The notes: a model not told the origin generated them from the sequence alone. DNA of 64,000 nucleotides from Cryptomeria japonica (GCF_030272615.1 NW_026729279.1:52955-116954); one strand, 5' to 3'; shown: positions 44,049 to 57,030, counted from the stretch's first letter. Made by a program: numbers and translations.

Positions 44049-47000
44049 ATGTATAAGAGGGATGCACCAAAGCTAAATAAGTCAAGTTTCTCTACATGGC
44101 AGAAAAGGATGAAGCTGTACCTATCAGGAGTTGGATAATATGTTGTATATTATCTGGAGAATGATTTCAATACACCTAGCACCTATCCATTGACAATGGA
44201 AGATATAGAGGCAAAGCAAGAACATATTCAAGCAATGATTGAAATAACATCTGCATTGACTAACTCAGAGTTTAATGATCTAGAAGGCTACAATGATGCT
44301 AAAGCAATGTGGGACAAGCTCATATCTGTGTATGGTGGTGATGAACATGTTTAAAGAGAAAAAGTGGACAGTCTGAGAGGACAACTTGAATCTATGACAA
44401 TGAATGAAGGTGAGAACATAACCTAATATAGTACAAGGTTAAAGGAGATTGTCAATCAAATCAAAGGAGCACGTGGAACCATTGAAGAAAAAGATGTCAC
44501 AAGTAAGTTGTTAAGAACCCTTCTACCAGCTTATGCAATCCGAGTCTCTGCAATCAATGAATTGAGGTTTGTACCCAATAAGCCAATTTCTTTGGATGCT
44601 ACTATTGGTAAGCTACATGCATTTTAGTTAAGTAACTTTGATAACAATGGGTCTTCGGTAAATAAAATTGAGTCTACATTTAGTTCTTTTCATCTTGATG
44701 AATCTGATAATTACAATGATAGAAAGTATAAGTACTCTGAAGGGAATCACAGTGGAGTAAGTGAAAGATTTCACAAAAACATGGAGGAGGGACACAAACT
44801 TTATGAAGAAATCAGAAAGCAAGAAGAGTTTGAAGCACTATTAGCCAAAAGGCTACAAAGAGGAAGAGGTAAGTACAAAGGAAAGTTGCCTTTGAAATGT
44901 TTTAACTGTGATAGACTAGAACATATGGCTTCTAGTTGTCCTGACAAAGAATCCGGTGAAAAGAGAGATTACCGAGATGATAGACAGAAAGATAATCATT
45001 ACAGAGGACACCGAGACTTTAGAAGAAGAGATAAAAAGACATGTCTAATAGCTGATGAGGAATCTAATGATGATAAATCAGACGAAACTAATATAGAGGA
45101 AGTTGTTTATGTGGCTATCAAATATGGATCAGATGAAGAAAGGTATGAAGAAAAAGCTTTAATATCTCACATAAATACTAATGATTCTTGGATCATAGAT
45201 AGTGGATGCTCACATCACATGACAGGTGATAAACACAAGTTTGTTATGTTAGAAGATTATGATGGAGGTTATGTAAGATTTGGTAATGATGCACCATGTC
45301 CAGTGAGAGGTAAAGGATCTATAACACTTCTTGACAATGCTAAATGTAATGACGTTTATTGGGTTGAAGGTTTAAAATACAATTTGTTAAGTGTAGCATA
45401 GCTAAACAATATAGGATACCGAATAGAGTTTTAGAAAGGAATTGTCAAAGTTCATGATAAGCATGGAAAGTTAGCAGCTACCGGAACACAAACAAAAGGT
45501 AACACATTTCACCTTGACTCAACTCGGAATAAGTGTCTATATGCAAAGATAGATGATACCTGGTTATGGCATAAAAGGTTTTGTCATATAAATTTTGATA
45601 ATCTGATCAAAATAAACAAGAAGCACCGAGTAAGAGGTCTACCAAGTCTTGAGAAACCTAAGAATGCTACATGTCAAGGATGCCAGATGGGTAAGATGAC
45701 AAGATCAAGCTTTACAAGTAAATCCTACACTTCTAAGGGAATTTTAGATCTTGTGCACACTGATCTTTGTGGTCCTATGAAAGTTCAGAGTTATTATGGT
45801 GATAAGTATTTTATATTATTTGTGGATGATTACTCAAGGATGATGTCAGTAATGTTTTTAAAAGAAAAATTAGAAGCTTTTCAAATGTTTAAATGGTACA
45901 AGGCAAGAGTTGAAAATGAAACAAGAAGACAACTAAAATGTCTTAGATCTGATAGAGCAGGTGAGTGCACTTCTGATGAATTTAACTTATACTACAATGA
46001 TCATGGTATAAAGAGGCAAGTATCTGCACCGAGAATACCCCAGCAAAATGGGATAGCTGAGAGAAGAAACAGATCAATTGTGGATTGTGAAAGAACCTTG
46101 ATGATAGAAAAGAAGGTAACTCAAACATTTTGGAGAGAAGCAATCAGCACTACAGTTTACACCCTGAATCGAGTACAACTGAAGAAAGGAACCTTGAAGA
46201 CACCATATGAAATTTGGTATGACAAGAAACCTAATGTAAGTTATTTTAAAATCTTTGGAAGTAGATGCTATGATCACAAAGATGACAGAAATGGTAAGTT
46301 TGATCATAAAAGTGAAGAAGGAACATTTTTTGGTTATTCTTCTAGAAGCAAAGCATTTAATTGTCTGATCAAATCCTCTACCAAAATAATAGAAAGTGCA
46401 AATGTGAAAATTGATGAATTTGCTGAAAGAAATGATGAAGAAAACTCCAAAGAACCAGAAGATTATGAAGGATTTGTATATGTTCAACCGAGAAGTTCTA
46501 CTGAAGGAAATGAAGAGAATATCCAGTTACCAAGTGATGAAGAAGATCATACAGAGCCTACCGAGCCTGTATTAGCCAAGTATGTCAGAAGGAATCATGC
46601 ATCAAGTCAGATTATAGGAGATAAGGATGATCTAGTGATGACAAGGAACAAACTGAGATAGAACACATGTCTAATATTTGAATTTGAACCAAGGATAGTG
46701 AAAGAGGCATTTAACAGTGAAGATTGGATAAATGCAATGACAGAAGAGATTGATCAAATCAAGAAGAATGACACATGGACATTGGTCCCAAGACCGAAGG
46801 ACAAAAATGTAATCGGTACAAAGTGGATTTTCAGAAACAAGCTGAATGAAAAAGGTGAGGTCATTTGAAATAAATCAAGACTAGTTTGCAAAGGTTATGC
46901 TTAAGAAGAGGGAATTGATTATGGTGAGACTTTTGCACCTATGGCAAGACTTGAAGGAGTAAGAACATTGTTGGCATACGCTGCTTACAAGAATTTCAAA

Positions 47001-48221
47001 GTATATCAAATGGATGTCAAATCTACATTTCTGAATGGTATATTAGAAGAAGAAGTTTTTATTGAACAACCTGAAGGATTTGTTGAAGGAGAGAATAAAG
47101 ATCAGGTATGTAAATTGAAAAAAGCTTTATATGGTTTGAAACAAGCCCCTAGAGCATGGTATGAAATATTGCACTCTTATTTAATCAAGATTGGTTTTAT
47201 AAGGACAAGTGAAAACATCAATATGTACATGAAGAATGATGAAAATGGAATACTGATCTCAGCCATATTTGTTGATGATATTATCTTTTTTGGAAATGAC
47301 TCTTTATGCAATAACTTTGGAAATGAAATGAGCAAAGAATTTGACATGTCATTAATCAGTGAGATAAAGTATTTTATAGGTCTACAAATACTGCAAATGA
47401 AAGATGAGATTTTCATTACTCAATCCAAGTACATAAAGGAAATCTTGAAGAAATTTGGAATGGAGGATTCAAAACCAGTAAGTACTCCTATGACTACCAA
47501 CTGTAAACTATCAAAGAATGATGAATCTAAATCTGTTGATGAGACATTTTATCGATCTATGATTGGAAAGTTGCAATATGTTGTTCACAATAGGCCAGAC
47601 ATAGCACATGCAGTAGGTATAGTTGTAAGATTTTCTACAGATCCCAAGGAAACACACATGACAGCAATCAAGAGAATTTTCAGATACTTGAAAGGTACTG
47701 AGGATTATGGCTTAGTATATCAGAAAGGAAATGACTTTGATTTAAAAGTTTATACTGATTTTGATTGGACATGCAACATAGATGACAGGAAAAGCACAAG
47801 TGGTGGAGCTTTCTTTTTAGGAGAAAGACTAGTGAGTTGGCTTAGCAAGAAACAAGGATGTATTTCACAATCTACAACAGAAGCTGAATATGTTGTTGCA
47901 GCATTAAATTGTACCAATATAGCATGGATCAAACAACTGTTGGAAGGCATAAATGAGAAAGTTACCAAGCCAGTCACTATATTCTGTGATAATACTAGTG
48001 CCATTAACATTTCAAAGAATCCTGTTATGCACTCTAAGACAAAGCACATCTCTATCAAATATCATTATCTTAGAGAAGAAGCTCAAGAGAAGAAAGTGGT
48101 GTTGGAGTATGTTAGTTCAAAGGAACAAATAGAAAATATTTTCACCAAACCATTGCCAAGGGACACTTTTGAGTATCTCAGAACTAAGTTAGGGGTCCTA
48201 CCCCTATCTTCTACTCACTAA
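44049..48221 (+). pseudogene. copia-B gag-pol, one frame with nonsense codons only
   Basis: The frame starts MYKRDAPKLNKSSFSTWQ (gag) and includes GQLESMTMNEGENI, an intact knuckle (CFNCDRLEHMASSC) and the protease (WIIDSGCSHHMTGDKHKF). Integrase follows (HTDLCGPMKVQSYYGDKYF, with the D, D and E positions kept in LRSDRAGE and NGIAERRNR). RT has QMDVKSTFLNGILEEEVFI, LKKALYGLKQAPRAWYE and FVDDIIFFG, with F in place of Y. RNase H (VYTDFDWTCNIDDRKSTSG, FCDNTSAINISKNPVMHS) ends IFTKPLPRDTFEYL. The last 426 codons, from 46941, are open. About nine stops interrupt the rest, for example TAG 45399-45401, TGA 46866-46868 and TAA 46902-46904; family comparison suggests Gln or Arg at several of them. Confidence 0.9.
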
Positions 48222-48595
48222 TCGAGTTTGGTGAAAGCATCAATTCAATGAATCTAAAGAATATATTTTAGGAGTTGATGTTGATTTACACACTTTAGGA
48301 TGTTTTCTAAAGGCGTGCAGGAAAAAAAAATAGGGAACAGGAATTGAAGATAATGCTCTAACCGAGACTGAGTTGATACTGAATAGCAAAGGAATTACTT
48401 CACACAGGAAGAAATTATGTATTAGTTTTCTTTTGGCATTGTTGTCAAAGGGGGAGAAGACTAATGTATGGGGGAGAAGACTAATGATAGGGGGGAAGCA
48501 TTTCAGCAATCTGAGCAATCACAATCATAGCAATCTGAATTTGAATCTTTTAGGTCAAATCAATTGGTTTTGCCATCAATGCCAAAGGGGGAGAT
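48222..48595 (+). other. copia-B region with repeated polypurine tracts
   Basis: The strings 'tcaaagggggagaagactaatg', 'gggggagaagactaatg' and 'aggggggaagca' occur before the tract that abuts the 3' LTR. The tracts follow 'ggcattgttgtcaaa' and 'catcaatgccaaa', the same phrase as in copia-1 and at the window's right edge. Confidence 0.65.
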
Positions 48596-50060
48596 TGTTG
48601 GCATTTCAATTAGGATACTGAGAAGGTTGTTGATAATTATGGATATAACTAATTAAGGATGTTTACTGTCTTCACAATATTATTTTGTCATTGATGTCAA
48701 GAAATTGATTTTCTGATTTAGTAGGATGTTGCCATATCTTAAGAAGTATGTTTGAAGAGAATTAAGATGTCGGTAAAAGATACAAAAGAATGTGATGAAT
48801 AAGGGGAGGAATAAGTTATTCAATGGGCAACTATTACCGAGTTAGACAATGATGAGATCATGTTGTTTAGATTGTTTTGATATCCTACATATGCTTTTGT
48901 ATATAAGGTTAATACTATACTATGTTACCGATCAAGGAACCTAGTCGGTAAACCCTAAGGTTATCTCTATCGGTTAATGAAGTCGGAATGTCTACTGAGT
49001 GAAGTTTAGTATTTATCGAGTTGCAACCGAGTAATAACATAATGCATTGGATGTATACATGCGTTATTTAATGAAGGAAGCTGATGAGCTGGTTATGATT
49101 AAATGATTGATACAACATGTATGAAGTTTGTTAAGGATCTATGGAAATGGAAGATCGGCAGGAAGATCTACAGCTCAGATTAAACCGCAATACCCTAGCA
49201 CAAGTTCCAAGAAATATATGCAAGTTCCAAGGTGAGGTAAAACATTTTCCAATCGAAGGATACATTGAACCTAGTCAAGATTGAAGATCTGATGGCTATT
49301 TTTGATCATGGGAAATGTGATCAAAGAGATTAAGTGGTTAGCAAATTGTTTATAAGTAAGGAACTATTGATAAACAATGTATGTGGGTAAGTGTAAGCAT
49401 AGGGATGCTACATAGTGATTACCGAGCATAGAAGCTTGAAGACTTGTTTGAATAACAGAGTAAGGAGCCCAGCAGAGCGATAAGATAAGTCCTATGACTA
49501 GATTGTATTAGCAAATAAGAATCTGCTTTAGCATTTTAGATGAAAAGTTGCAGACATACTCATTACTGTTGTTTATTTGTAAGTGACAGAAAATCTCTTA
49601 AGCGAGTGGACTTAACAGTCTTATTTGTAAATCCTCTAGCAAGGTGACATTCTGATTGAGTGTTTGAAACCCTTTAACAAGGGCACCTCTAACAAGGTGA
49701 AGATCCTAATAGATCTGAGGGAAATCCTTTAACTGGGTCACATATAGGAATGTGTTTGTAATCTTTAACAGGATTCGCTTTTAACCGAGCATACTCTAGA
49801 AGAGTATATTTCTTAGTGGGTCCGAAATCCCATAGTTGTTTTTCCCTATTTGGGTTTCCACATTAAATCTAGTGTTATGAGTGTTGTTATGATTATGTGT
49901 TCTTAAGGTTGCATGTTTTATAGTTTTGGTTACATGTATCTGTTAAAGCTACCGAGGTTGAATCTGTTGAATATATTTAAGATTAGGTTTGTATGATTCA
50001 CCCCCCCTCTCATCTTGTTAGCTTGGCATCTATACTTAACAATTAGTATCATAACTATCA
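48596..50060 (+). repeat. 3' LTR of copia-B
   Basis: It starts TGTTGGCATTTCAATTAGG directly after the polypurine tract and ends ...ATAACTATCA. Pairwise differences from the 5' LTR arms are modest. Confidence 0.88.
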
Positions 50061-50199
50061 ATGCATTCTAGTCATCGAACAATGCAAGTAAAACAATATT
50101 TGCATATATCTTATGAACTACAATTGAAAATTAGAGTTAGAGTTTGTGAATTATTTCTTGGGTAAGTTTTTTTTTAAGGCTAGTATATACACCTAAAAA

Positions 50200-51112
50200 T
50201 GGTCTGAAGATAATTAATTGAATAAGCAATTATTTAATTAATCCTCCTTCCCAATTTAATTGAATTAATTAACAATTTGATTAAATTCTCTCACTCATCT
50301 ACTTCTTAATAAATATAAGAATTTATTTAATAGGTTCATTTCAATAATCCCATTTGATTAATTAATTCTCCCCCATCAAATTTATTTCTTATAAATCCCC
50401 TAATTAATTAAAACAAATCAATTAATGAGTTGCTGAAATTAATTAGTCTTTTCCTATTATTTGAATTTTTAAATTCAAATTCTCCTACCAACCTCCAATT
50501 GTCCCTTTTCATCTAACCACATGTCCCCTTTCCTTAGACACTTTTCCCTCTCATGAGCAAAGCTTCTTGGCACTTGTCACCAAGTGTTCCCTTTCCATCA
50601 ACCTCTTCTTCAACCACCTCCAATTTAACCATTCATATCTTCAGATTCAATCTTGACCGTTGATTCCTGCCACCTCACCCCTGGCCTTGGAAATCCTATA
50701 AATAGATGCCATTTTGGAGCTCAAAGGATCCTATCTCATTTGCCTCTCATGCATTGTTACTATAGGCATAATAGCTTTTAGTTTATCATTTGAGCATTGT
50801 TAATATAGCTTAATTGCATCATTTTAGCATATTTTCTAGCATAATCATGGAATCATATAGCTTAATCTTTATCATTTCTAGCTTAAATGCATCATCTTTA
50901 TCATTTAAATTCTCCATCTAGGTGTAGTCAAGTCACTAGAATTGCTTATCCAAATCTAAGAGCAAATTCACACTCGCATTTATTAGGAGGCGATAGATCC
51001 ATTTGCCATGGCTCATCTTTCGTATTTTCTTTAAATTCGCTAACCATACTTGTAATGATTTATTGAGTATCTTGTGTTGTAGTTGCAAGTATCACATTTC
51101 ACAGGCACAACA
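50200..51112 (+). repeat. Probable 5' LTR of plus-strand gypsy
   Basis: The right edge is supported by ...GGCACAACA followed by a primer-type site. A strong TATA box (TATAAATA, 50697-50704) fits an LTR promoter. The left edge is guessed from the end of copia-A similarity. No second copy lies in the window. The first half is very AT-rich. Confidence 0.5.
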
Positions 51113-51115
51113 TTT

Positions 51116-51133
51116 TGGCACCCACCACGGGGC
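51116..51133 (+). other. Primer binding site of plus-strand gypsy
   Basis: TGGCACCCACCACGGGGC resembles the TGGCGCCCACCGTGGGGC-type site common in plant Ty3/gypsy elements, with two C/G-to-T/A-type differences. Confidence 0.6.
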
Positions 51134-53301
51134 TAGAATTATCATTTTTGGCCTCTCAAACTTCATCAATATTCATCTCTACTCGAGACATAATTAGAAA
51201 CTCATACGAGTTCCTTTTCAAGCTTGAACAAACTTCTTTGTGAGCCAGTACGACAATCCATTTTGACTCGTATGAGATTCTAAATTATCATAGGAGCCTG
51301 ATTCTGTACTCGCACAAACTTGAAAAGATTGTTGTACGAGTTGGTAAAGCATGTCGTACAACTTTCTGCTTCTATTTTTTTTTTAATAGACTACATCTTA
51401 GGGTTTGTGGTTTTAAATCTGATCATTATTAATGCTAACCCTAATTTGTTTGTGAGATTTTTAGCAGCCCACCTAGTTTTTGCAGAACTTTGTCAAAGAT
51501 TATGCTTGTCAAAGACTTAATTGAAAACACATCAATGACTACTAACGAATTTATTTTATAGGTTGCCTAAAAAGAATTCAACAAAACTTTCTGTATTTTT
51601 TAAATCTTTCTAGCCACACTTGAATTTTGCTAAAGGAAATTAACAATCATGTATTTTGTGTTTTTGATAATAGGCAAGTATGCTCTCACCTTTCTTAGGT
51701 GATCATAAAGATAGAGTCATATTTTACTTTCATTAGTGCATGTCTTTAGCAAGTCTACCCTCCCAAGGAGCTAATAACTCTTAGCCATTAGGGGTCGGTG
51801 AGAGGGGAATGGCCTAAGTTGGAATGGTTAACGCCAAGTAATCAAACCCACTATAAAATAAACGTGATTTGATGAAAATCAAGTCAACAGAAGTGCTCAG
51901 GAATAGATCTCCTTCATACCTTCGGGTATATCAAACCTTGGTTTTCAAGGCTGGAAGACCTCTTAATTGAGATTATACCTCGACGCGCTCAACCGATCCC
52001 TTACTAGTTCTGGTTAAATTAGAAGCTTACCAATTCACCTCCAAAAGGGGGATAATCTTTATGCAAGAGAGATAGTAACTCTCCCATGACACTTTCTATA
52101 TCGTTCCCCCATTAGCATTTGGAGTCGGATAATATGGCGATGAGAATCCATTGTGTTAGACTCAGCAGTCGTATTCTAATTAGCTATTGGGTGTGTACCT
52201 AAGTTTGCAAGCAAAGGTTTTCTCTCTCAGCCAATTTCCTTAGGGTTAGCATGCTTGGGGTCACTTATCATATCGCATGTTTGCTGTGTATTCATCCCTA
52301 AATTGACAAACCAGACATCTAAAACTGGAAAACATAAGCAAAACATCACACTTCAGTGATCAAAATTATGCCAAACAAACATATTTTTCTTTGATCTGCT
52401 CTCTGTCGTATGAGGTATCTACTTTGTCATATGGTCTGGTGGGAATTGTCATATGAGCCTATTAGCATAAAATCTTTTATCGTATTGCTGAGTTTTTTGT
52501 GTCTTACGAGGCATTTGTTCTATCATATGGTTCAAGAATTTTTGTCGTACGAGCCTCTTCTTTTTCAAAGGAAATTACTAGTTTTTTGTATGGTCTTGTA
52601 TCTATTGTCATTCGAGGTTGTGTAGTTTGTCATATGAGTCTCTATTTTTGCTAGTCCAGAACTATATTCTTGCATGCCTTTTTCAGATCTGTCATTTTGC
52701 TTGATCAATTTGGTGTAATCCTAAATACTTGTTATGTGTCGCTTGTGCTTAAAGTGTCTTCTTGGTTATCTTGGTCAAGTTATCATCCATCGAAAATGGA
52801 CTTTAGAACATAAACAACTCAATATTTTTAAGTGCTCACCCTCAACAAGTTCAAGATCTAAATATCTCAAAGTGCATTATCACCCTATTTGGTAAAATGA
52901 TCACCCAAACATAGTTTCTCATTAGGATCTATCATCCTCTATCACGAAACTAAAATGTTTGGTCAGGATAATCTTGTCCCACGTAGTAGGATATACCATT
53001 CCTACTAGACTTGGTTCTTATCAAATCATCACCATTGCACTCCAAAACCAAAGATCAAAAAACTTGCAAACTTTTAAACACTTGAATCATCTTTTAGTGT
53101 CATATCACTCTATCATATATACCTTGATAGTTGATCACTTATCACAATAACTTTTAGACAATCGAACCCTAGAGACAGAAATAGAAATATTTGAAATAGC
53201 TGAAAAATCATAGAAACACGGCATACCAAAACAAAATACAAGAAGACATAACAAGACAACATATCAGAGAAATCAAACAAGTCCAAAATCAAAATCCAGC
53301 T
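51134..53301 (+). other. Long non-coding leader of plus-strand gypsy
   Basis: No gag domain or other coding frame is visible in 2.2 kb. The stretch contains many short copies of a t-c-(g/a)-t-a-(c/t)-g-a-g motif (51200-51360 and 52400-52650) at spacings of about 25-60 bp. Confidence 0.5.
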
Positions 53302-55431
53302 ATGTCAAAACCTAACAAGGATTCAAATACATATCCAAAGAAAGATGTCTCTTTTATGCAACTATTAAAAAGATCCTTAAAGGATTTGGATGAGAAAGAT
53401 CAAAATCATGCACCTATGTCTAGCAATGGCTCATCCCTTCATAAGAAAATTGACTCTCCAAAGGCATCTATTCTTACACTTCTTAAAAAATTGCAAGAAC
53501 CTTCCATAGAATCCTCACCAAATAATACACCCAAAGCTGAAGTTCCCCAAGGGATATCTATGATAGTCATCAAACCTATTTCAGAGGATCCTATTCAAAG
53601 CTCATCTCCTTCATATCCAAGTATTGATTCCTAACAACATCCCCATAACGCTCCCTTGTAAATTGAAGTCCTCATTCACAGAACGCTCGTTAAATGTGTC
53701 CTAATAGATGGGGGAGTTGGATTAAATATCTATTCATTGAGTCTTGTTCGTGCCTTAGGATATTTAGAAGATGCAGTTGATGTCCGGAAAAAGATCACCA
53801 TAAAATCCTATGATGAAGAAGAATGTTCCTCCAAGGGAATTGTGATACTACCCATCAGAGTGGGACCTTTGCAGAAAGATACAACATGCCAAGTTCTAGA
53901 CATGGAATTACCATATAATATACTCCTGGGAAGACCATGGATTCATGACATACAAGCTATACCATCAATATATCATCAGTGCCTGAAATTTCCCTAAAAT
54001 GGGGAGGAAATAACTATCTCAGCAGACTCAAAACCATTGCAATGTTGTAGTAATCTGAAATCAGCTCAAGAGGTCATTGTTTTGCATAACAGAGAGGTAG
54101 CATCTTCAAGCACACAATCCAAGGAACAATCACCTGCATCAATTATTTTGAGCATGGAAAAACAAATGCAGCTAAGAGATCAAGGGAACGAAGAATATAT
54201 GCTATCATGGAAAAACAAAAAAGAGAAACTTCAAATTGAAATTGAAAAGGAAGAAGTAGATATAGATGTTGATGTAGTTCAGGTATATGCAGGACAAATG
54301 TTAGGAACTAGCCCACTTGAATCAGAATCACATTTAGTTGACTTGGACTTAATTGAGGATGATTAGGAGCTACTTGCACGAGGTCATTCTGACGAGAGTA
54401 TCGTTCTAGACATGGGAATACATATTGAAATCTTTGACATCTCTATCACGACCCCTAACATCTTTGAAACTATTCAACCTAAAGATCCATTATCCTTAAG
54501 CTATCCTGAACCTATGGACTAGGAAAATGAAGAACATATTGTCATTGATACCTTATCTAATGACCATTCCATATCCTTATATCTTAATGAAATCGAACCC
54601 GCAACAACTTTCACCAAGGATTCTGATAACATATCTTCTAGTCAAGTGGGTGCCAAATCTCCTAGTCACAAAAGTGAAAATAAAGAAAATAATATCATGT
54701 CTAATGTTGAAAACCATTTATTGGCAACATCAGATCAATAAAAATTAAAAAGAAAGGACACATCTAATGGTGAAAACCCCCTTGAGGCACCGAAAGACGG
54801 GAGATTTGACACCTTACCTGAATTTTATCAAAAGAAGTCATCTATCCTGATAGAACCAAGAGAGGTAGTTACCATTGGCACAACTGATCTACATCCAGTA
54901 ACTTTTCTAGCAAGGGTAAAATATTTGGAACCCTTCAAAAGATGGCAAATCAATTTTACCTATTCATATGTACACATTCCAGGGTTCAATCCATATCTTA
55001 CAATACATCACCCGAATATAAGTCTAGGAGTAGGTATTCTATTCATCACACCACAAGGTCATACAATTCCAAAAGCATACAAATTAAGCTTTCCATGCAC
55101 CAACAACACAACAAATTATGAAGATTTGGTTACAAGTATTAAAATGGCTATAGAATGTAACATCATACAACTTCAAGTCTTTGGAGACTCTCAGCTCATC
55201 ATCAATCAAATCAATGATAATTACCAAACAAAGGATGACAAACTAATGCCTTACAAAAAGATGGTTGATGGTTTCAAGAAGTATTTTGTTGAAATCACTT
55301 TTGATCAGATTCCAAGAAATGCTAACAAAGCAATAGATGTCATGGCTACACTTTCTTCTCTACTTCAGACACATGAAAATCAAGAGCATTATGAATTTCC
55401 TGGTGGAAGAGTTGTTTTACCCTATTTATAA
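53302..55431 (+). pseudogene. Plus-strand gypsy protease and RNase H-like region, RT absent
   Basis: One frame (MSKPNKDSNTYPKKDVSF) runs through an aspartic protease (LIDGGVGLNIYSLSLVRALG, LLGRPWIHDIQAIPSIYHQC) and a long acidic linker. It goes straight into an archaeal-type RNase H segment (GHTIPKAYKLSFPCTNN, VFGDSQLIINQINDNY). The RT and first RNase H are missing, although the frame is continuous. In the RNase H the first catalytic Asp (FDG) and the Glu of AEYEAL are replaced, so it is probably inactive. In-frame stops at about 53632, 53995, 54364, 54520 and 54739 break it. Like the inner gypsy pol, no gag domain precedes the protease. Confidence 0.75.
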
Positions 55432-56745
55432 TTGTCTCGATTCCCAAACTATCTATCAACTTGTTGGGCATGATTCCTCCCGCTATGGCCAAACTTACAC
55501 ATACCTGAAAGATAACACCCTACCTCTTGAATTATCAAAAAACCAAAAGAGAAACTTTATTTGCCAATCCTCCCATTTTACTCTCATTGTGGATAACCTT
55601 TTTAAATGAGGTCTAGATGGTACTCTTTTAAGATGCCTTGAAAAAGAAGAATCTGATAAGGCCTTAAGTGAAGTACATAATGGCATTTGTGGCACTCATT
55701 CAACTGGTCTTACCCTTTCAAAAAAACTCATATGATTGGGCTATTATTGGTCGACTATGGAATGAGATTCTTTTCAGATAACTAGAACATGCAAACAATG
55801 TCAAATCCATGGAAATTTGACTCATGCACTAGCATAAGAACTTCATGCTTTAGCAACATCTTGGCCTTTCTGCCAATGGGGTCTTGATCTAGTAGGGAAG
55901 ATAAATCCTTCTTCATCAAATGGTCACAAATTCATCCTTGTAGCTAAAAAATATTTCACGAAGTGGATTGAGGCAGTACCTCTCATCAGTATCACAGGAA
56001 AACAAATTGTTGCATTTATCTTGAACTACATCATCTGTCACTATGGAATACCAATGACCATTATCACTGATAATGGGTGACTATTCAAGAATAAGGATGT
56101 ACAAGAGCTATGTGAGAAATTCAAGATCCAACACAGATTCTGCACACCCTACTATCCATAGGGAAATGGACAAGCTGAAGCATCAAACAAAACCATTTTG
56201 AAAATCCTCAAAAAGATAGTGAATGATGCTAGAAAAGATTGGCATATTCAATTAAACCCCTCTCTATGGGCCTACCATACTAGTATCTGCACACCAAAAG
56301 GTGCCACACCTTTCTCTCTTGTTTATGGATTAGAAGCAATACTGCCAATAGAAGTAGAGATACCTTCTCTCTAAGTATCATTAAAAGGTCTTATCCCAAA
56401 CAAAGAACAATGAGTATCTAGGCTGCAAGAGCTAGAATTGATTCATGAATGAAGACAAAATGCCTTTGATCATTTAAAGGTATATCAGCAAAGAATATGC
56501 CAGAGTTATAATCACAAAGTCAAACCAAGAGCATTTCAAGTTGGAGAACTAGTACTCAGAGAAAATCCATGCAACCAAGCAGATCGAGAAAAGAAAGGAA
56601 AGTTTGAACCAAACTGGTTAGGACCATTTGTGGTCACAACAGTATTTGGATCAGGAGCATATCAACTATCAACACAAGACAGGGATCAGCTTGAGGAACC
56701 TATCAATAGCATGCACCTAAAGAAGTTTTATGTCTTAAAAAGCAG
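55432..56745 (+). pseudogene. Plus-strand gypsy integrase remnant
   Basis: After a frameshift the integrase reads VHNGICGTHSTGLTLSKKL, TCKQCQIHGNLTHA, then WGLDLVGKINPSSSNGHKFI (first Asp), IITDNG (second Asp) and GNGQAEASNKTI (Glu). The C-terminal part (FQVGELVLRENP, GKFEPNWLGPFVV, EEPINSMHLKKFY) matches the end of the inner gypsy polyprotein. About eight stops interrupt it, mostly TGA or TAA/TAG where relatives have Arg or Gln (for example 55835-55837 and 56159-56161). Confidence 0.8.
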
Positions 56746-56917
56746 AAAAATAAAAAATAGTGAAAAAGCAAAAAAATAAAAAATAGTGAAAATTTTAAAA
56801 AATCAAAAAGAGTGAAAAAGCAGAAAATCCAAAACAAAAAAATCAAATATGAGAAAAAGTGTAATAAAAACAGATGGTGAAAACCTGGCAAACAAGCGCT
56901 ATATGTCTGCTAGGTCT
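56746..56917 (+). repeat. A-rich tail with 'aaaaatagtgaaaa' repeats
   Basis: Low-complexity purine-rich sequence with repeated 'aaaaataaaaaatagtgaaaa(a)gca' units follows the integrase. The gypsy element ends without a visible polypurine tract or 3' LTR. Confidence 0.55.
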
Positions 56918-57030
56918 TGTTAGGTCCCGAAGACAACTAATGGAGGGGGGGGGGGTGTGAATCAGTTGTCTAATAAATTTAAACCAAAAATAGCTTAACC
57001 AACCTTAATGCTTAATACCGGTAAACCAAA
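56918..57030 (-). repeat. Copia LTR terminal fragment, minus strand
   Basis: TGTTAGGTCCCGAAGACAAC and the following G-run 'gtgaatcagttgtc' match the start of the reversed solo LTR at 5362, up to 'accggtaaaccaaa'. On the minus strand this is the last 113 bp of an LTR. The match stops where the LINE begins. Confidence 0.75.

Larger units (their letters stand above)
41123..50060 (+). mobile_element. Ty1/copia element copia-B, inserted in the copia-A 3' LTR
   Basis: It is flanked by perfect atgca duplications (41118-41122 and 50061-50065). The 5' LTR (41123-43984) is interrupted by a solo LTR, and the 3' LTR is at 48596-50060. The primer site TGGTATCAGAGATT (43987-44000) follows the 5' LTR. All gag-pol pieces from 44049 to 48221 lie in one reading frame, interrupted only by about nine stop codons and no net frameshift. 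Several purine-rich tracts sit before the 3' LTR (about 48445-48595), including 'ccaaagggggagat' next to it, as in Sirevirus-like elements. Confidence 0.9.
36243..50197 (+). mobile_element. Ty1/copia element copia-A (3' LTR split by copia-B, then truncated)
   Basis: The 5' LTR (36243-36769) begins TGTGGAGA and is followed by a perfect TGGTATCAGAGC site (36772-36783). The interior runs to a polypurine tract (catcaagggggag, 40891-40903) and a 3' LTR that starts at 40906. That LTR stops at 41122, where copia-B is inserted, and continues at 50066 before similarity ends near 50197, so its last 200 bp or so are missing. The gag-pol frames are damaged by both shifts and stops. Order is gag, protease, integrase, RT, RNase H, as in copia elements. 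Confidence 0.85.
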
